Assembly (NCBI GenBank): GCA_049614485.1
Contig: JBMZDR010000007.1
Coordinates: forward strand, 41,206-105,205
Length of the DNA: 64,000 nucleotides
Source: GCA-2733415 sp049614485
GTDB lineage: Bacteria > Bacteroidota > Bacteroidia > Flavobacteriales > Flavobacteriaceae
Direction: 5' to 3'
The translations under genes and the position numbers were made by a program. The notes below the pieces were generated by a model. That model was not told the origin of the DNA, made no database searches, and saw nothing but the letters and a program-made list of their open reading frames with translations. The first letter of the stretch is position 1, and the number at the start of each line of letters is the position of its first letter. This document shows, in pieces, positions 18,599 through 27,464 of the stretch.

Positions 18599-19652
18599 CA
18601 ATAATTCCTAGACGTTTTGCTCTATTGCTCCAGTTTTCTCTTGCCAATTGTTGCATATCAGAATCGGTATCACTTTCGTCCATTATTTCTAAGCCTAATA
18701 AGGTTTCTATAACATCTTCCATTGTTACCATTCCGCTTACTGAACCAAATTCATCCACAACTAAAGCTACATGTTCTTTTTCTTGAATTAACTGTTCAAA
18801 TAAACTTGGTATTGCTACATTTCTATCAACTACTAGTAATCTTCGTTTTAAATCTACTAAATGTTTTTTATCTTTATCTTCCGCAAGGTTTTTGTACACT
18901 TCTTCTTTTAAAACAAATCCTGAAATATGATCTGGATTGTCTTTAAAAATAGGGATTCTTGAAAATCTTAAATCCTTATTTTTATCAAAAAAGTCTTTAA
19001 GTGATGTATTTTCTTCTGCTGTTTTCATAACACTTCTTGGCGTCATGATGTCTTTAGTAAAAATTGATTTAAAGTTTAATAAATTTCTTATTACTTTGGT
19101 TTCAGACTCTTCAAACACGCCTTCTTCTTCGGCTATTTCTGTCATCACAGAAAAATGTTCTCTACTCAACACATTTTCTCCATGTGCGCCTTTCCCAAAT
19201 AACTTTGTAATTAACTGCAACAACCAAATAACCCCTGTGTATTTAAAAAACAAAATTAACCCTTGTAGAATTAATGTTGACACCCGTGCTAATTTTTTCC
19301 AATGAGTTGCTCCAATTGTTTTTGGTATAATTTCTGAAGCTACTAATATTAAAACGGTCATAATTGCAGACACAATAAACACCCCATTACCACCATTACC
19401 AAAAACATGCTCGGCCTCAGAACCTACTAATATTGCTCCTACTGTATGCGCAACTGTATTTAGAGTTAATATAGCAATTAAAGGCTTGTCTACATCTTTT
19501 TTCATGTGCTCTAAGTGAGTCACATAAGCTTTTTTCTCTTTCTTCTTTACTCTAATAAAAGTGGGGGTAACACTTAACAATACTGCTTCGAGTATTGAAC
19601 ATATAAAGGATATAATTATTGATAAAACGGCATATATAATCAGTAAAGTCAT
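18585..19652 (-). CDS. CNNM/CorC family membrane protein (DUF21 plus CBS pair)
   Basis: 355 aa. The N-terminal half is a DUF21 membrane domain with hydrophobic segments near residues 1-25, 58-80, 88-112 and 125-150, and an EIIPKTIGA motif typical of the family. The second half is a CBS pair, with TKDIMTPRSVM opening the first CBS and VVDEFGSVSGMVTMEDVIE in the second. Related proteins act in Mg2+ or other divalent cation export. The CorC_HlyC C-terminal domain found in many homologues seems missing. It is 47 bp after hemB and overlaps ogt by 14 bp. Confidence 0.87.
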   Translation of the reverse strand: MTLLIIYAVLSIIISFICSILEAVLLSVTPTFIRVKKKEKKAYVTHLEHMKKDVDKPLIAILTLNTVAHTVGAILVGSEAEHVFGNGGNGVFIVSAIMTVLILVASEIIPKTIGATHWKKLARVSTLILQGLILFFKYTGVIWLLQLITKLFGKGAHGENVLSREHFSVMTEIAEEEGVFEESETKVIRNLLNFKSIFTKDIMTPRSVMKTAEENTSLKDFFDKNKDLRFSRIPIFKDNPDHISGFVLKEEVYKNLAEDKDKKHLVDLKRRLLVVDRNVAIPSLFEQLIQEKEHVALVVDEFGSVSGMVTMEDVIETLLGLEIMDESDTDSDMQQLARENWSNRAKRLGIIDDKD

Positions 19653-19699
19653 TTAGCTAGTTAATGGTATTTGATTGTTTAACAGATTGTTTCTTTTTC

Positions 19700-20689
19700 C
19701 TAAGATAGTAATTTAACAATATCTTTTGCGAAATAACTAGCAATAATATCAGCTCCTGCACGTTTAAAGGCCATTGTACTTTCTAGCATTGTTTGATCGT
19801 GATTTAACCACCCTTTTTCGGCAGCAGCTTTAATCATGGCATATTCACCACTAACTTGGTACACTGCAACTGGTACGTCAAATTCATTTTTTACTTCGCG
19901 TACAATATCTAAATACGGCATTCCTGGTTTCACCATTACAATGTCTGCACCTTCGTCAATATCCATTTCTGTTTCACGTAAAGCTTCAAAACGGTTGGCG
20001 TAATCCATCTGATACGTTTTTTTATCCTTAGGAACATTAGCCAAATCTACTGGAGCAGAATCTAAAGCGTCTCTAAAAGGGCCGTAAAACGCTGAGGCGT
20101 ATTTTGCAGAATAGCTCATGATTCCTACATCAACCATTCCTTCATCTTCTAAAGCTTCACGAATAACACCTATTCTACCATCCATCATATCACTAGGCGC
20201 TACAAAATTAGCTCCTGCTTCTGCATGTGACACAGCAATTTCAGATAATAATTCTGATGTATCATCATTTAAAATGACCCCGTCTTCTACAATTCCGTCA
20301 TGTCCATAAGATGAATATGGATCTAAAGCCACATCAGTCATGACTAACATTTCCGGGCATGCATCTTTAACAGTTTTAATGGCACGTTGCATTAATCCTT
20401 CTGCATTTAATGCTTCTGTACCTGCGTTGTCTTTCAACTTATCTGGCACTTTCACAAATAACAATACCGACTTTAACCCCATTGCCCAAAGGACTTTAAC
20501 CTCCATATATAACAAATCCAAACTAAAACGGTAATAATTTGGCATTGACTCAATTTCTTCTTTAACTCCCATTCCTTCTACGACAAAGAGTGGCACTAAA
20601 AAATCATTTGGAGTGATGTGGGTTTCTCGTACTAATGATCTGATTGCTTCATTAGTTCTTAATCGACGGTTTCTTCTTAATGGATACAT
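19700..20689 (-). CDS. hemB: Porphobilinogen synthase (delta-aminolevulinic acid dehydratase)
   Basis: 329 aa. It condenses two 5-aminolevulinate molecules into porphobilinogen. Active-site lysines are in SAKYASAFYGPFRDA and DIVMVKPGMPYLD. The metal loop reads TDVALDPYSSYGHDG with Asp and Ala in place of the three Cys of zinc enzymes, so this is a zinc-independent, Mg-type member. It starts 3 bp after hemF, in an operon hemE-hemF-hemB. The N-terminal YPLRRNRRLR arm, which wraps the partner subunit, is present. Confidence 0.97.
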   Translation of the reverse strand: MYPLRRNRRLRTNEAIRSLVRETHITPNDFLVPLFVVEGMGVKEEIESMPNYYRFSLDLLYMEVKVLWAMGLKSVLLFVKVPDKLKDNAGTEALNAEGLMQRAIKTVKDACPEMLVMTDVALDPYSSYGHDGIVEDGVILNDDTSELLSEIAVSHAEAGANFVAPSDMMDGRIGVIREALEDEGMVDVGIMSYSAKYASAFYGPFRDALDSAPVDLANVPKDKKTYQMDYANRFEALRETEMDIDEGADIVMVKPGMPYLDIVREVKNEFDVPVAVYQVSGEYAMIKAAAEKGWLNHDQTMLESTMAFKRAGADIIASYFAKDIVKLLS

Positions 20690-20692
20690 ATG

Positions 20693-21595
20693 TTAAACCC
20701 AGTTTTTTGGTTGCTGTAATACTTTTATCAATCTCTCTTCATCACTACCTTCTTTTGGTGAATGGTTGTAATGCCATTGCACTTTCGGCGGTAAACTCAT
20801 CAATATACTTTCTATACGTCCGTTTGTTTTTAAGCCAAACAACGTTCCTTTATCATGTACTAAATTGAACTCTACATAACGACCACGTCTAATTTCTTGC
20901 CAATCTTTTTGAGCAGATGTGTAATCAAGTTCTTTTCGTTTTTCTACTATGGGTACATAGCTGTTTAAGAAACTATTTCCTATTTCAGTAACAAAGTTGT
21001 ATCTGTCTTGCAAACTAACAGCTTCAGTTTCTTTTAAATAATCGAAAAACAAACCGCCAATTCCTCTCCCTTCATTTCTATGAGCGTTATAAAAGTACTC
21101 ATCACAGCGATTTTTATATTGCGGATAAAATGACGCGTCATGTTTATCACAGGCGTCTTTACATACCTGATGAAAATGAACCGCATCGTCATCAAACAGA
21201 TAATACGGTGTTAAATCTTGTCCGCCACCAAACCATTGTGTAACGGTATTTCCTTGTTCGTCATACATTTCAAAATAACGCCAATTTGCATGAACCGTAG
21301 GCACCATTGGGTTATTTGGATGAAGCACTAAACTTAATCCGCAAGCGAAAAAATCACCTTGTGAGACGTTTAAAGCTTTCTGTAGTTGTTCGGGTAATTT
21401 TCCAAACACAGAAGAAATATTAACGCCCCCTTTTTCAAAAACGTTTCCATTTTCAATAACGCGTGTTCTTCCGCCACCGCCTTCTGGCCTGTCCCATAAG
21501 TCTTCTTTAAAAGTAGCCTTTCCATCAATTTTTTCTAGGCTTGAACAAATAGAATCTTGTAAGTTTTGTATGTACGCTTGGAATTGTTCTTTCAT
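20693..21595 (-). CDS. hemF: Oxygen-dependent coproporphyrinogen III oxidase
   Basis: 300 aa. It converts coproporphyrinogen III to protoporphyrinogen IX with O2 in the cytoplasm. Family blocks visible are RPEGGGGRTRVIENG, VHANWRYFE, WFGGGQDLTPYY, a YKNRCDEYFYNAHRNEGRG segment, GGLFFDYL and RRGRYVEFNLVHDKGT. It lies between hemE (13 bp) and hemB (3 bp). Presence of the aerobic enzyme suggests heme synthesis is oxygen-dependent here unless hemN lies elsewhere. Confidence 0.97.
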   Translation of the reverse strand: MKEQFQAYIQNLQDSICSSLEKIDGKATFKEDLWDRPEGGGGRTRVIENGNVFEKGGVNISSVFGKLPEQLQKALNVSQGDFFACGLSLVLHPNNPMVPTVHANWRYFEMYDEQGNTVTQWFGGGQDLTPYYLFDDDAVHFHQVCKDACDKHDASFYPQYKNRCDEYFYNAHRNEGRGIGGLFFDYLKETEAVSLQDRYNFVTEIGNSFLNSYVPIVEKRKELDYTSAQKDWQEIRRGRYVEFNLVHDKGTLFGLKTNGRIESILMSLPPKVQWHYNHSPKEGSDEERLIKVLQQPKNWV

Positions 21596-21608
21596 AGTCT
21601 TAAAAGAA

Positions 21609-22634
21609 TTAAGCTTTGTATTCTTTTACAGCATCTATAAATGCCTTGGCATTATCCAACGGAATGTTTGGCAAAATTCCGTGCCCAAGATTAACGATGT
21701 ATTTGTCTTTACCAAATTCATTAATCATTTGGTGTACCATTTTTTTAATTTCTGCTGGTGGCGATAATAAACGAGACGGATCAAAATTACCTTGTAACGT
21801 AATATTCCCTCCTGTTAAATAACGTGCATTACGTGCAGAGCATGTCCAATCTACCCCTAAAGCAGCAGCTCCAGATTTAGCCATTGTATCTAACGCAAAC
21901 CAACAACCTTTTCCAAATGCAATTACTGGCGCTTCATCTTTTAAAGCATCAATTATTTGCTGAATATATTGCCAAGAAAACTCTTGGTAATCTACTGGAG
22001 ATAACATTCCTCCCCAAGAATCAAAAACCTGAACAGCATTTACGCCTGCAGCAACTTTTGCTTTTAAATAGGCAATTGTTGTATCAGTAATTTTCTGCAA
22101 TAATTGGTGTGCAGCAATTGGATTTGTAAAACAGAATTCTTTTGCTTTATCAAAGTTTTTAGACCCTTGCCCTTGCACACAATAACATAAAATTGTCCAT
22201 GGAGATCCTGCAAAACCAATTAATGGGATGTCATTATTTAGTTTTTCTTTTGTTGCTTTAATTCCTTCCATAACATAGCCTAATGAATCATTCACGTCTG
22301 GAATAATTACATTATCAACATCTTTCTGAGTGCGTACTGGATTTGGTAAATATGGCCCGAAATTAGGTTTCATTTCTACATCAATATTCATCGCTTGTGG
22401 AATCACCAAAATATCTGAAAATAAAATTGCAGCATCCATACCATAACGACGGATTGGCTGTACTGTAATTTCGGAAGCTAATTCAGGTTGACGACACCTT
22501 GTGAAAAAGTCATACTTTTCTCTTATAGCAATAAATTCCGGTAAATACCTACCTGCTTGACGCATCATCCAAACTGGAGGTCTATCTACTGTTTCTCCTT
22601 TTAATGCTCTTAAAAATAAATCATTTTTTATCAT
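21609..22634 (-). CDS. hemE: Uroporphyrinogen decarboxylase
   Basis: 341 aa from the ATG at 22634; a TTG 15 bases upstream is possible but less likely. It decarboxylates uroporphyrinogen III to coproporphyrinogen III. The substrate-binding PPVWMMRQAGRYLPE motif is near the N-terminus, followed by AAILFSDILVIPQAM. FAGSPWTILCY, FDSWGGMLSP and a C-terminal VNLGHGILP are typical. It is the first gene of the hem operon, with a well-formed promoter 37-66 bases upstream. Confidence 0.96.
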   Translation of the reverse strand: MIKNDLFLRALKGETVDRPPVWMMRQAGRYLPEFIAIREKYDFFTRCRQPELASEITVQPIRRYGMDAAILFSDILVIPQAMNIDVEMKPNFGPYLPNPVRTQKDVDNVIIPDVNDSLGYVMEGIKATKEKLNNDIPLIGFAGSPWTILCYCVQGQGSKNFDKAKEFCFTNPIAAHQLLQKITDTTIAYLKAKVAAGVNAVQVFDSWGGMLSPVDYQEFSWQYIQQIIDALKDEAPVIAFGKGCWFALDTMAKSGAAALGVDWTCSARNARYLTGGNITLQGNFDPSRLLSPPAEIKKMVHQMINEFGKDKYIVNLGHGILPNIPLDNAKAFIDAVKEYKA

Positions 22635-22670
22635 AGTGTCTGTCTTCAATTAACAAGAAAATTATGTAGG

Positions 22671-22700
22671 CAAAGATACTTTAATTGCTATAGTTAGCAA
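22671..22700 (-). promoter_or_regulatory. hem operon promoter (TTG, 19-bp spacer, TATCTTTG)
   Basis: On the minus strand TTG (22700-22698) and TATCTTTG (22678-22671) are separated by 19 bp, a full match to the Bacteroidota consensus. The hemE ATG is 36 bases after the -7 box. Confidence 0.72.
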
Positions 22701-22755
22701 TGCTAATTGTCTCTAATTTTTATGATCTAACATGAGAATTAAAACTTATAAAATG

Positions 22756-22763
22756 TATATTTG
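22756..22763 (+). promoter_or_regulatory. -7 element of the cvpA promoter
   Basis: TATATTTG, 20 bases before the CvpA start codon. No TTG sits at the expected -33 position, so only the -7 half is supported. Confidence 0.5.
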
Positions 22764-22783
22764 TTCAAATTAGAATTCATGTT

Positions 22784-23299
22784 ATGAGTGTAATAGATAT
22801 CATTTTAGGTGCGTTGTTAGTGTTCGGACTAGTACGCGGATTTATGAAAGGCTTATTTGTAGAAGTTGCCTCATTAGTTGCTTTAGTAGCTGGAGTTTAC
22901 GGAGCAATTCATTTTTCACACTATGTTGGAGAAAAATTGAGCGACAATGTTACTTGGGATGAAAAATATGTCAATATTGCTGCTTTTGCAATTACATTTT
23001 TTGTAATCATTTTATTAGTTTCTTTGGCGGGGAAAGCTTTTACAAAACTAGCAGATTTTGCTGCCTTAGGGATTTTAAACAAACTATTAGGCGCTGCATT
23101 TGGTGTTTTGAAAATAGGCTTTATTATAAGTGTTTTATTAATTATCTTTTCTCATACAAACAACACTATAGAGTTTGTAAGTTCTGAAAAGCTGAACCAA
23201 TCCGTTTTATACAAACCTGTTAAACGTATTGCTACTATAGTTTTCCCTAATATCATTAAACAAGAAGAAGAACTTAGGGAAGATTTAATTGGCAACTAA
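22784..23299 (+). CDS. CvpA family inner membrane protein
   Basis: 171 aa with four hydrophobic segments (about residues 3-20, 24-46, 63-85 and 100-125) and the family's N-terminal pattern DIILGALLVFGLVRGFMKGL. CvpA proteins are linked to colicin V export and envelope homeostasis in enterobacteria; the molecular activity is not known. Monocistronic, divergent from hemE across 149 bp and convergent with a DUF2807 gene 13 bp away, with no room for a separate terminator. Confidence 0.82.
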   Translation: MSVIDIILGALLVFGLVRGFMKGLFVEVASLVALVAGVYGAIHFSHYVGEKLSDNVTWDEKYVNIAAFAITFFVIILLVSLAGKAFTKLADFAALGILNKLLGAAFGVLKIGFIISVLLIIFSHTNNTIEFVSSEKLNQSVLYKPVKRIATIVFPNIIKQEEELREDLIGN

Positions 23300-23312
23300 C
23301 TCCTGAACACAG

Positions 23313-23984
23313 TTACTTAACTACAGTAATATTTCCTCCTAATATTTCTTTAGTATCTGATAGTTTTGGGTTTCCATAAATCCTAATATCTCCACCTGCT
23401 TTAACTATTGCTTTTGCGACATCTGTGGCATAAATTTTTGCCGATCCACCAGCACTTACACTAACTTTAGTTTGTGACGTTTGGCACTCTTTAGCACTAT
23501 ACACTCCGCCTGAATTCACAACTACTTCTTGATTATTTGCAGTTCCTTTTATTTTTATTTCACTTCCTGAAACTACTTTTACGTTTAAGCGTTTAGTTTC
23601 AATATTTAATTCTATTTCAGAACCTTCTTGAGCTCTTACTTCTAAAGCGAGAGCCTCAATTTTTTCTTCCGAAAACACATACGACCCTTCATTAGCATCA
23701 ATTAAATGAAGTGTTTTATAATACAAGCTCACATAGGTGTCATATCCGTTAAATGACCTTGGGGCTCTTAAACGAATTTTAAGCAGACCGTTTTTATTTA
23801 CAATAATAACATCATCAGCATATTCACCTGAAATAACAGCTTTGTTTTCATCTGATTTAATCAATTTTATTGATAGGCCATCATATATTTTCAAATCGGA
23901 AAAATCATTCATATGTTTTTCTAAGTTTTGTGAAAACCCAATTATTGAAAACAAACCGATTACCGCCATTATAATATTTCTCAT
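23313..23984 (-). CDS. DUF2807 (head GIN domain) envelope protein
   Basis: 223 aa. A signal peptide ends near residue 19 (IIGFSQ). The rest is a repetitive beta-helix-like protein: LRIRAPRSF-type strands, then a series of SGSEIKIKGTANNQEV, SVSAGGSAKIYA and KAGGDIRIYG repeats, the glycine-rich pattern of the DUF2807 head-GIN family common in Bacteroidota. Function unknown; an exported beta-solenoid is expected. It is 59 bp after batE on the same strand, so could be a late gene of the bat operon or separately expressed. Confidence 0.83.
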   Translation of the reverse strand: MRNIIMAVIGLFSIIGFSQNLEKHMNDFSDLKIYDGLSIKLIKSDENKAVISGEYADDVIIVNKNGLLKIRLRAPRSFNGYDTYVSLYYKTLHLIDANEGSYVFSEEKIEALALEVRAQEGSEIELNIETKRLNVKVVSGSEIKIKGTANNQEVVVNSGGVYSAKECQTSQTKVSVSAGGSAKIYATDVAKAIVKAGGDIRIYGNPKLSDTKEILGGNITVVK

Positions 23985-24043
23985 ATTAAATCTTTTAATG
24001 CTTAACGTATTTATTAACTAGATATTACAATTTATGGGGGTTA

Positions 24044-24799
24044 TCATAAATTTTTAATATCATTTTTTACAACCCAACCAACAGAGCCGTTGGCTAACTT
24101 TATTTTCACCCATGAATCAAACATGTCAATTACTTTAACTTTTGTACCTTCATGCAATACAAAAGCTTCTTCACTATTTAGTTTTGGCTCTGTTCGTATT
24201 TTAGATTCTTTTGCAAAAACAATAGCGTACTTAGTAGCTAAAACATTAGACTCTTGCTTGTACGCAAAAAACACTGATAAAATTGATAACAACAATCCTG
24301 TTATAGCAGCTACAAAAAAAGCGCGTTTCTTGTGACTGTATTTAGAGGTGCTATACAATACAAACAACACTACAAATAACACTACAAATACTACTGCTAG
24401 TAATGCCCATGTGTCAAATGACACAAGATTTACAAAGCCTGAGAATAGTTTAGAAAATCCTGTTGTAGGAATGGTATCAATTTTATCAATTCGCATATTA
24501 TTTGCAAATGCTAAATTTGTAAGCGCATCTTTATTTGACGGGTCTAATTGTAGTGCTTTTTCATAATTATATATACTCTCTGCTATGTGATTTAGCTTAT
24601 AATGAGCATTGGCAATGTTAAAGTATAAATCAGCAGAATGTTGTTGCGTGTCTAATATTTGATTGTACACCAAAATAGCGTCATTATACTGTTCTTTATT
24701 ATACAACGCATTCGCTTTTTCAAACAGTTGCTCGTTTTGAGCAAAGCCTAGAGTTGTTAGTAATAATAATATATAAATGGTATTCTTCATTTGTTTCAT
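24044..24799 (-). CDS. batE: BatE: TPR and SH3-like domain protein
   Basis: 251 aa. A signal sequence (MKNTIYILLLLTTLGFAQ after a short lead) is followed by tetratricopeptide repeats (about residues 22-105, e.g. ADLYFNIANAHYKL). Two hydrophobic segments follow (about 130-152 and 163-182). The C-terminus is a bacterial SH3 domain (about 195-248) with LHEGTKVKVIDMFDSWVKIKL and GSVGWV. Last gene of the moxR/bat operon, 16 bp after batD. BatE is thought to support assembly of the Bat complex; no enzyme motif is present. Confidence 0.85.
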   Translation of the reverse strand: MKQMKNTIYILLLLTTLGFAQNEQLFEKANALYNKEQYNDAILVYNQILDTQQHSADLYFNIANAHYKLNHIAESIYNYEKALQLDPSNKDALTNLAFANNMRIDKIDTIPTTGFSKLFSGFVNLVSFDTWALLAVVFVVLFVVLFVLYSTSKYSHKKRAFFVAAITGLLLSILSVFFAYKQESNVLATKYAIVFAKESKIRTEPKLNSEEAFVLHEGTKVKVIDMFDSWVKIKLANGSVGWVVKNDIKNL

Positions 24800-24815
24800 T
24801 TTTATAGCAACAAGG

Positions 24816-26582
24816 TTATACTATTTTATCAATAGCTGAAATTACATTTACAGCACTATTATAATCATGCTGCATAGCATCACTACTCATTGGTGTAAAT
24901 CGTGCTAAATCACAAGCCTCTATTAAATTGGTAAACTGGGTTGATGTTTCAGTATCTATTGCATTTTCTGAAAATATGGCTGTAATTTTTTCTTTACTAA
25001 ATTCTGAGGTTTCAACCTGTAATTTTGCTTTCAAATAATTATGTAATGATTTATGTAGCGATTCATAAAACAGTTCCTTATTATTTAAATTCTTCTTAGC
25101 CTCAGATAAATATTTTTTGGCCAGCTTATCGGCCTTTCTAATTTTTCCACCTTGAACATCGTTTGCTATTAACGCTTTCTTTTTAACAAACAATAAAACT
25201 GCCGGAATTACCAGTAATGGCAGTAATAACAAACACCAAAATAAGTTAGATTTAAAAAAGTGAGTTGTTGTTACAGGTACAAAATTAGTGGTCGTATGAA
25301 ACGATGCAAACTGATTGGCTTTCCCTACAACATTTTGTTTTTTAACCACTGTATTACTCGTATTAGCAACTGCATCAGAATTTGTTGGTCCAGTTAACAC
25401 TTCAACCAAATGTTCTAAAGAGTTAAGCGTATGATAGCTTTGCGTCTTTGGATTAAAATAACTAAACTCCAATTTTGTAATAGGATAGTTTCCTTTGTAC
25501 TGCGGCACAATGGTATATACATCACTAATTACACCTGACATTCCTGATAAATTAGTGTTGATATTTTCTTTGTGTTCAGGTTCATAAACTTCTAAAGAAC
25601 TTGGTACAACCAATTTTGGTAACTCAAACAGCTTTAAATTTCCTTTACCGTTTACTTTTACAACTGCCTGTAGTGACTCTCCTGATTTTAATGCTGTTTT
25701 AGTAGTTGTTACATCAAAGTCAAATTCTCCAACTGCACCATTAAAGCTAGAAGGTTTTCCTGCTTCAGGAAAGGGTTTTACATTTAGCGTTCTGCTACCA
25801 GCTGCAACTTTATGACGTACTGATTGATACATGCGTCCACCAAAAAAATCTCGTCTATTGGTTGGCACATCTACAACAACATCTATAGTTAAAGGTTCTA
25901 TATTTAGTTCTCCTGTTTTTTGTGGATATAACACTGCCTTACGTAATACCACGTAACGGTACTGTTTTCCTTGATATGTTCCAGACTCAAATTTAAATTG
26001 TTTTGTATTGATATTCTGACTCCAAAAATCAGCATACTTTGGATTATCAACAAAATCAAAATTACTCACATTAACTTGCGGGCTCACATACAGTTTATAC
26101 TTTACAGAAACAGCTTCATTTAAATACGGGCTACTATTAGAAACCTCTGCAACCAAATGTATACTTTCACTAGCTACATAGCTTGGATCATTACTGTTTT
26201 TAGGTTTATCAACCGCAGCGGTAACTTCTATATTTACAGGAATTGTCTTATATGTTTCACCTTCAATTTCAATAGCCGCTTGCTTGAGTGTAAATTTCCC
26301 GCGTTTTGTAGGTGATAAAATATACGTATACGTTTTTGAAAACGAACGTTTCCCATTTACCCAAGAATGACTTACAGCTTGACTTGGCCCTCCAACCACA
26401 GTAAAACCTGTAAATGTAGGAGGTGTGAAATTATCTCCTTCACTATTCATTTCAAAGTCTACCCGCAACCTTTCGTTAATACCTAGTTTTTGCTTGCTAA
26501 CTTTGGCAGTAAACTCAACTTGCGCAGTAACTAACTGTGTTACAAAAAGTATAAAAAATAATATGTATGCTTTAAATTTCAT
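24816..26582 (-). CDS. batD: BatD: membrane-anchored Ig-like protein
   Basis: 588 aa. A signal peptide (to about residue 20) precedes several beta-sandwich modules: VEFTAKVSKQKLGINERLRVDFEM at the start and DFDVTTTKTALKSGESLQAVVKV near residue 290 show the repeated BatD fold. A single transmembrane segment lies near residues 440-462, followed by a cytoplasmic helical tail. Oxygen tolerance protein BatD family. It follows batC by 16 bp and should face the periplasm beside the vWA proteins BatA and BatB. Confidence 0.9.
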   Translation of the reverse strand: MKFKAYILFFILFVTQLVTAQVEFTAKVSKQKLGINERLRVDFEMNSEGDNFTPPTFTGFTVVGGPSQAVSHSWVNGKRSFSKTYTYILSPTKRGKFTLKQAAIEIEGETYKTIPVNIEVTAAVDKPKNSNDPSYVASESIHLVAEVSNSSPYLNEAVSVKYKLYVSPQVNVSNFDFVDNPKYADFWSQNINTKQFKFESGTYQGKQYRYVVLRKAVLYPQKTGELNIEPLTIDVVVDVPTNRRDFFGGRMYQSVRHKVAAGSRTLNVKPFPEAGKPSSFNGAVGEFDFDVTTTKTALKSGESLQAVVKVNGKGNLKLFELPKLVVPSSLEVYEPEHKENINTNLSGMSGVISDVYTIVPQYKGNYPITKLEFSYFNPKTQSYHTLNSLEHLVEVLTGPTNSDAVANTSNTVVKKQNVVGKANQFASFHTTTNFVPVTTTHFFKSNLFWCLLLLPLLVIPAVLLFVKKKALIANDVQGGKIRKADKLAKKYLSEAKKNLNNKELFYESLHKSLHNYLKAKLQVETSEFSKEKITAIFSENAIDTETSTQFTNLIEACDLARFTPMSSDAMQHDYNSAVNVISAIDKIV

Positions 26583-26598
26583 GCGTTATGTTATCTTG

Positions 26599-27459
26599 TT
26601 ACCAATCCTTTTCATTTTTTACAGGAACACCTTTTGCTTTTTTTGCATTCATTTTTTCCTGTAATTTCTTTTCTTGGTTATTCATTGCGTCTAACAAACT
26701 TTGTACCTGTTGTGGTGATAATTGCCCAGGTTGCTGTTTAGGCTGCTCCTCTTTCTTCTGATCAGACTTATCCTGGTTTTTATCATCTTGTTTATCTTTA
26801 TTATCATCTTCCTTCCCTTTGTCATCTTGCTTTTTATCTTTTTCATCATCTCCTTTTTCATCAGAGTCTTTCTTATCCTTTTCCTGCCCTTGATCGTCTT
26901 TTTTATCAGAATCCTTGTCGTTTTTATTTTTATCGTCCTTTTGATCTTTCTTATCTTTTTGATCTTGATTATCTTGATTATCTTTCTTCTTGTCTTTATT
27001 TTTTTCGTCTTCTTTATCTTGCTCCTTCTTTTTCTCTTTAGCCAAAGCAAGGTTGTAACGTGTCTCTTCATCTTTAGGATCATTTCGCAATGCATTTTTA
27101 TAGGCCTCAATTGCTTGATCGTATTTTTTTTGCTGCATATAACTGTTACCCATATTATGAAACGCTTTATGTTTGTCTTCTTTCGTTTCAGATACTTTTT
27201 GTGCCTGTTGGTAACGCGCTAACGCTTCATCTGTTTTCTTATTCTTAAAATAAGCATTTCCCAAATTAAATTTAGATACAGAATTTACTGGGTTTTCTGA
27301 AATCGCATTTCTATATTCGGCTTCAGCATTTACAAAGTTATTGTCTTGTAATTGTTGATTTCCTTCATAAATGTATTTTACATCTTGAGGTTCTTTCTTT
27401 TCTTGTGCAAAAGAAAAAATGCTTATCAATAATAAACTATATTTTAAAACTATTTTCAT
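26599..27459 (-). CDS. batC: BatC: TPR protein with long charged linker
   Basis: 286 aa. After a signal peptide (to about residue 18, FSFAQ) come TPR repeats (about 28-145), including AFHNMGNSYMQQKKYDQAIE and ALRNDPKDEETRYNLALA. Residues about 146-248 are almost entirely K, D, E, N and Q, a polyampholyte linker. A conserved tail LSPQQVQSLLDAMNNQEKKL follows. The gene starts 5 bp after batB. The linker creates spurious open frames on both strands. Expected in the periplasm, linking the Bat complex. Confidence 0.86.
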   Translation of the reverse strand: MKIVLKYSLLLISIFSFAQEKKEPQDVKYIYEGNQQLQDNNFVNAEAEYRNAISENPVNSVSKFNLGNAYFKNKKTDEALARYQQAQKVSETKEDKHKAFHNMGNSYMQQKKYDQAIEAYKNALRNDPKDEETRYNLALAKEKKKEQDKEDEKNKDKKKDNQDNQDQKDKKDQKDDKNKNDKDSDKKDDQGQEKDKKDSDEKGDDEKDKKQDDKGKEDDNKDKQDDKNQDKSDQKKEEQPKQQPGQLSPQQVQSLLDAMNNQEKKLQEKMNAKKAKGVPVKNEKDW

Positions 27460-27464
27460 TCTAT

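Noticed and set aside
22635..22649. TTG start for hemE five codons upstream
   Set aside because: ATG at 22634 gives the normal hemE N-terminus and a normal leader from the promoter; similar TTG extensions before ogt, sseA, the ABC ATPase and yjdM were rejected for the same reason.
24031..24050. Hairpin TTTATG/CATAAA between batE and the DUF2807 gene
   Set aside because: Only 6 bp with a large loop and no T run on the minus strand, so termination there is not supported.
26691..27222. Long open frames of about 140-166 codons on both strands inside batC
   Set aside because: They are products of the low-complexity Lys/Asp codon composition; their translations are monotonous Ile/Lys or Leu/Phe strings with no domain.
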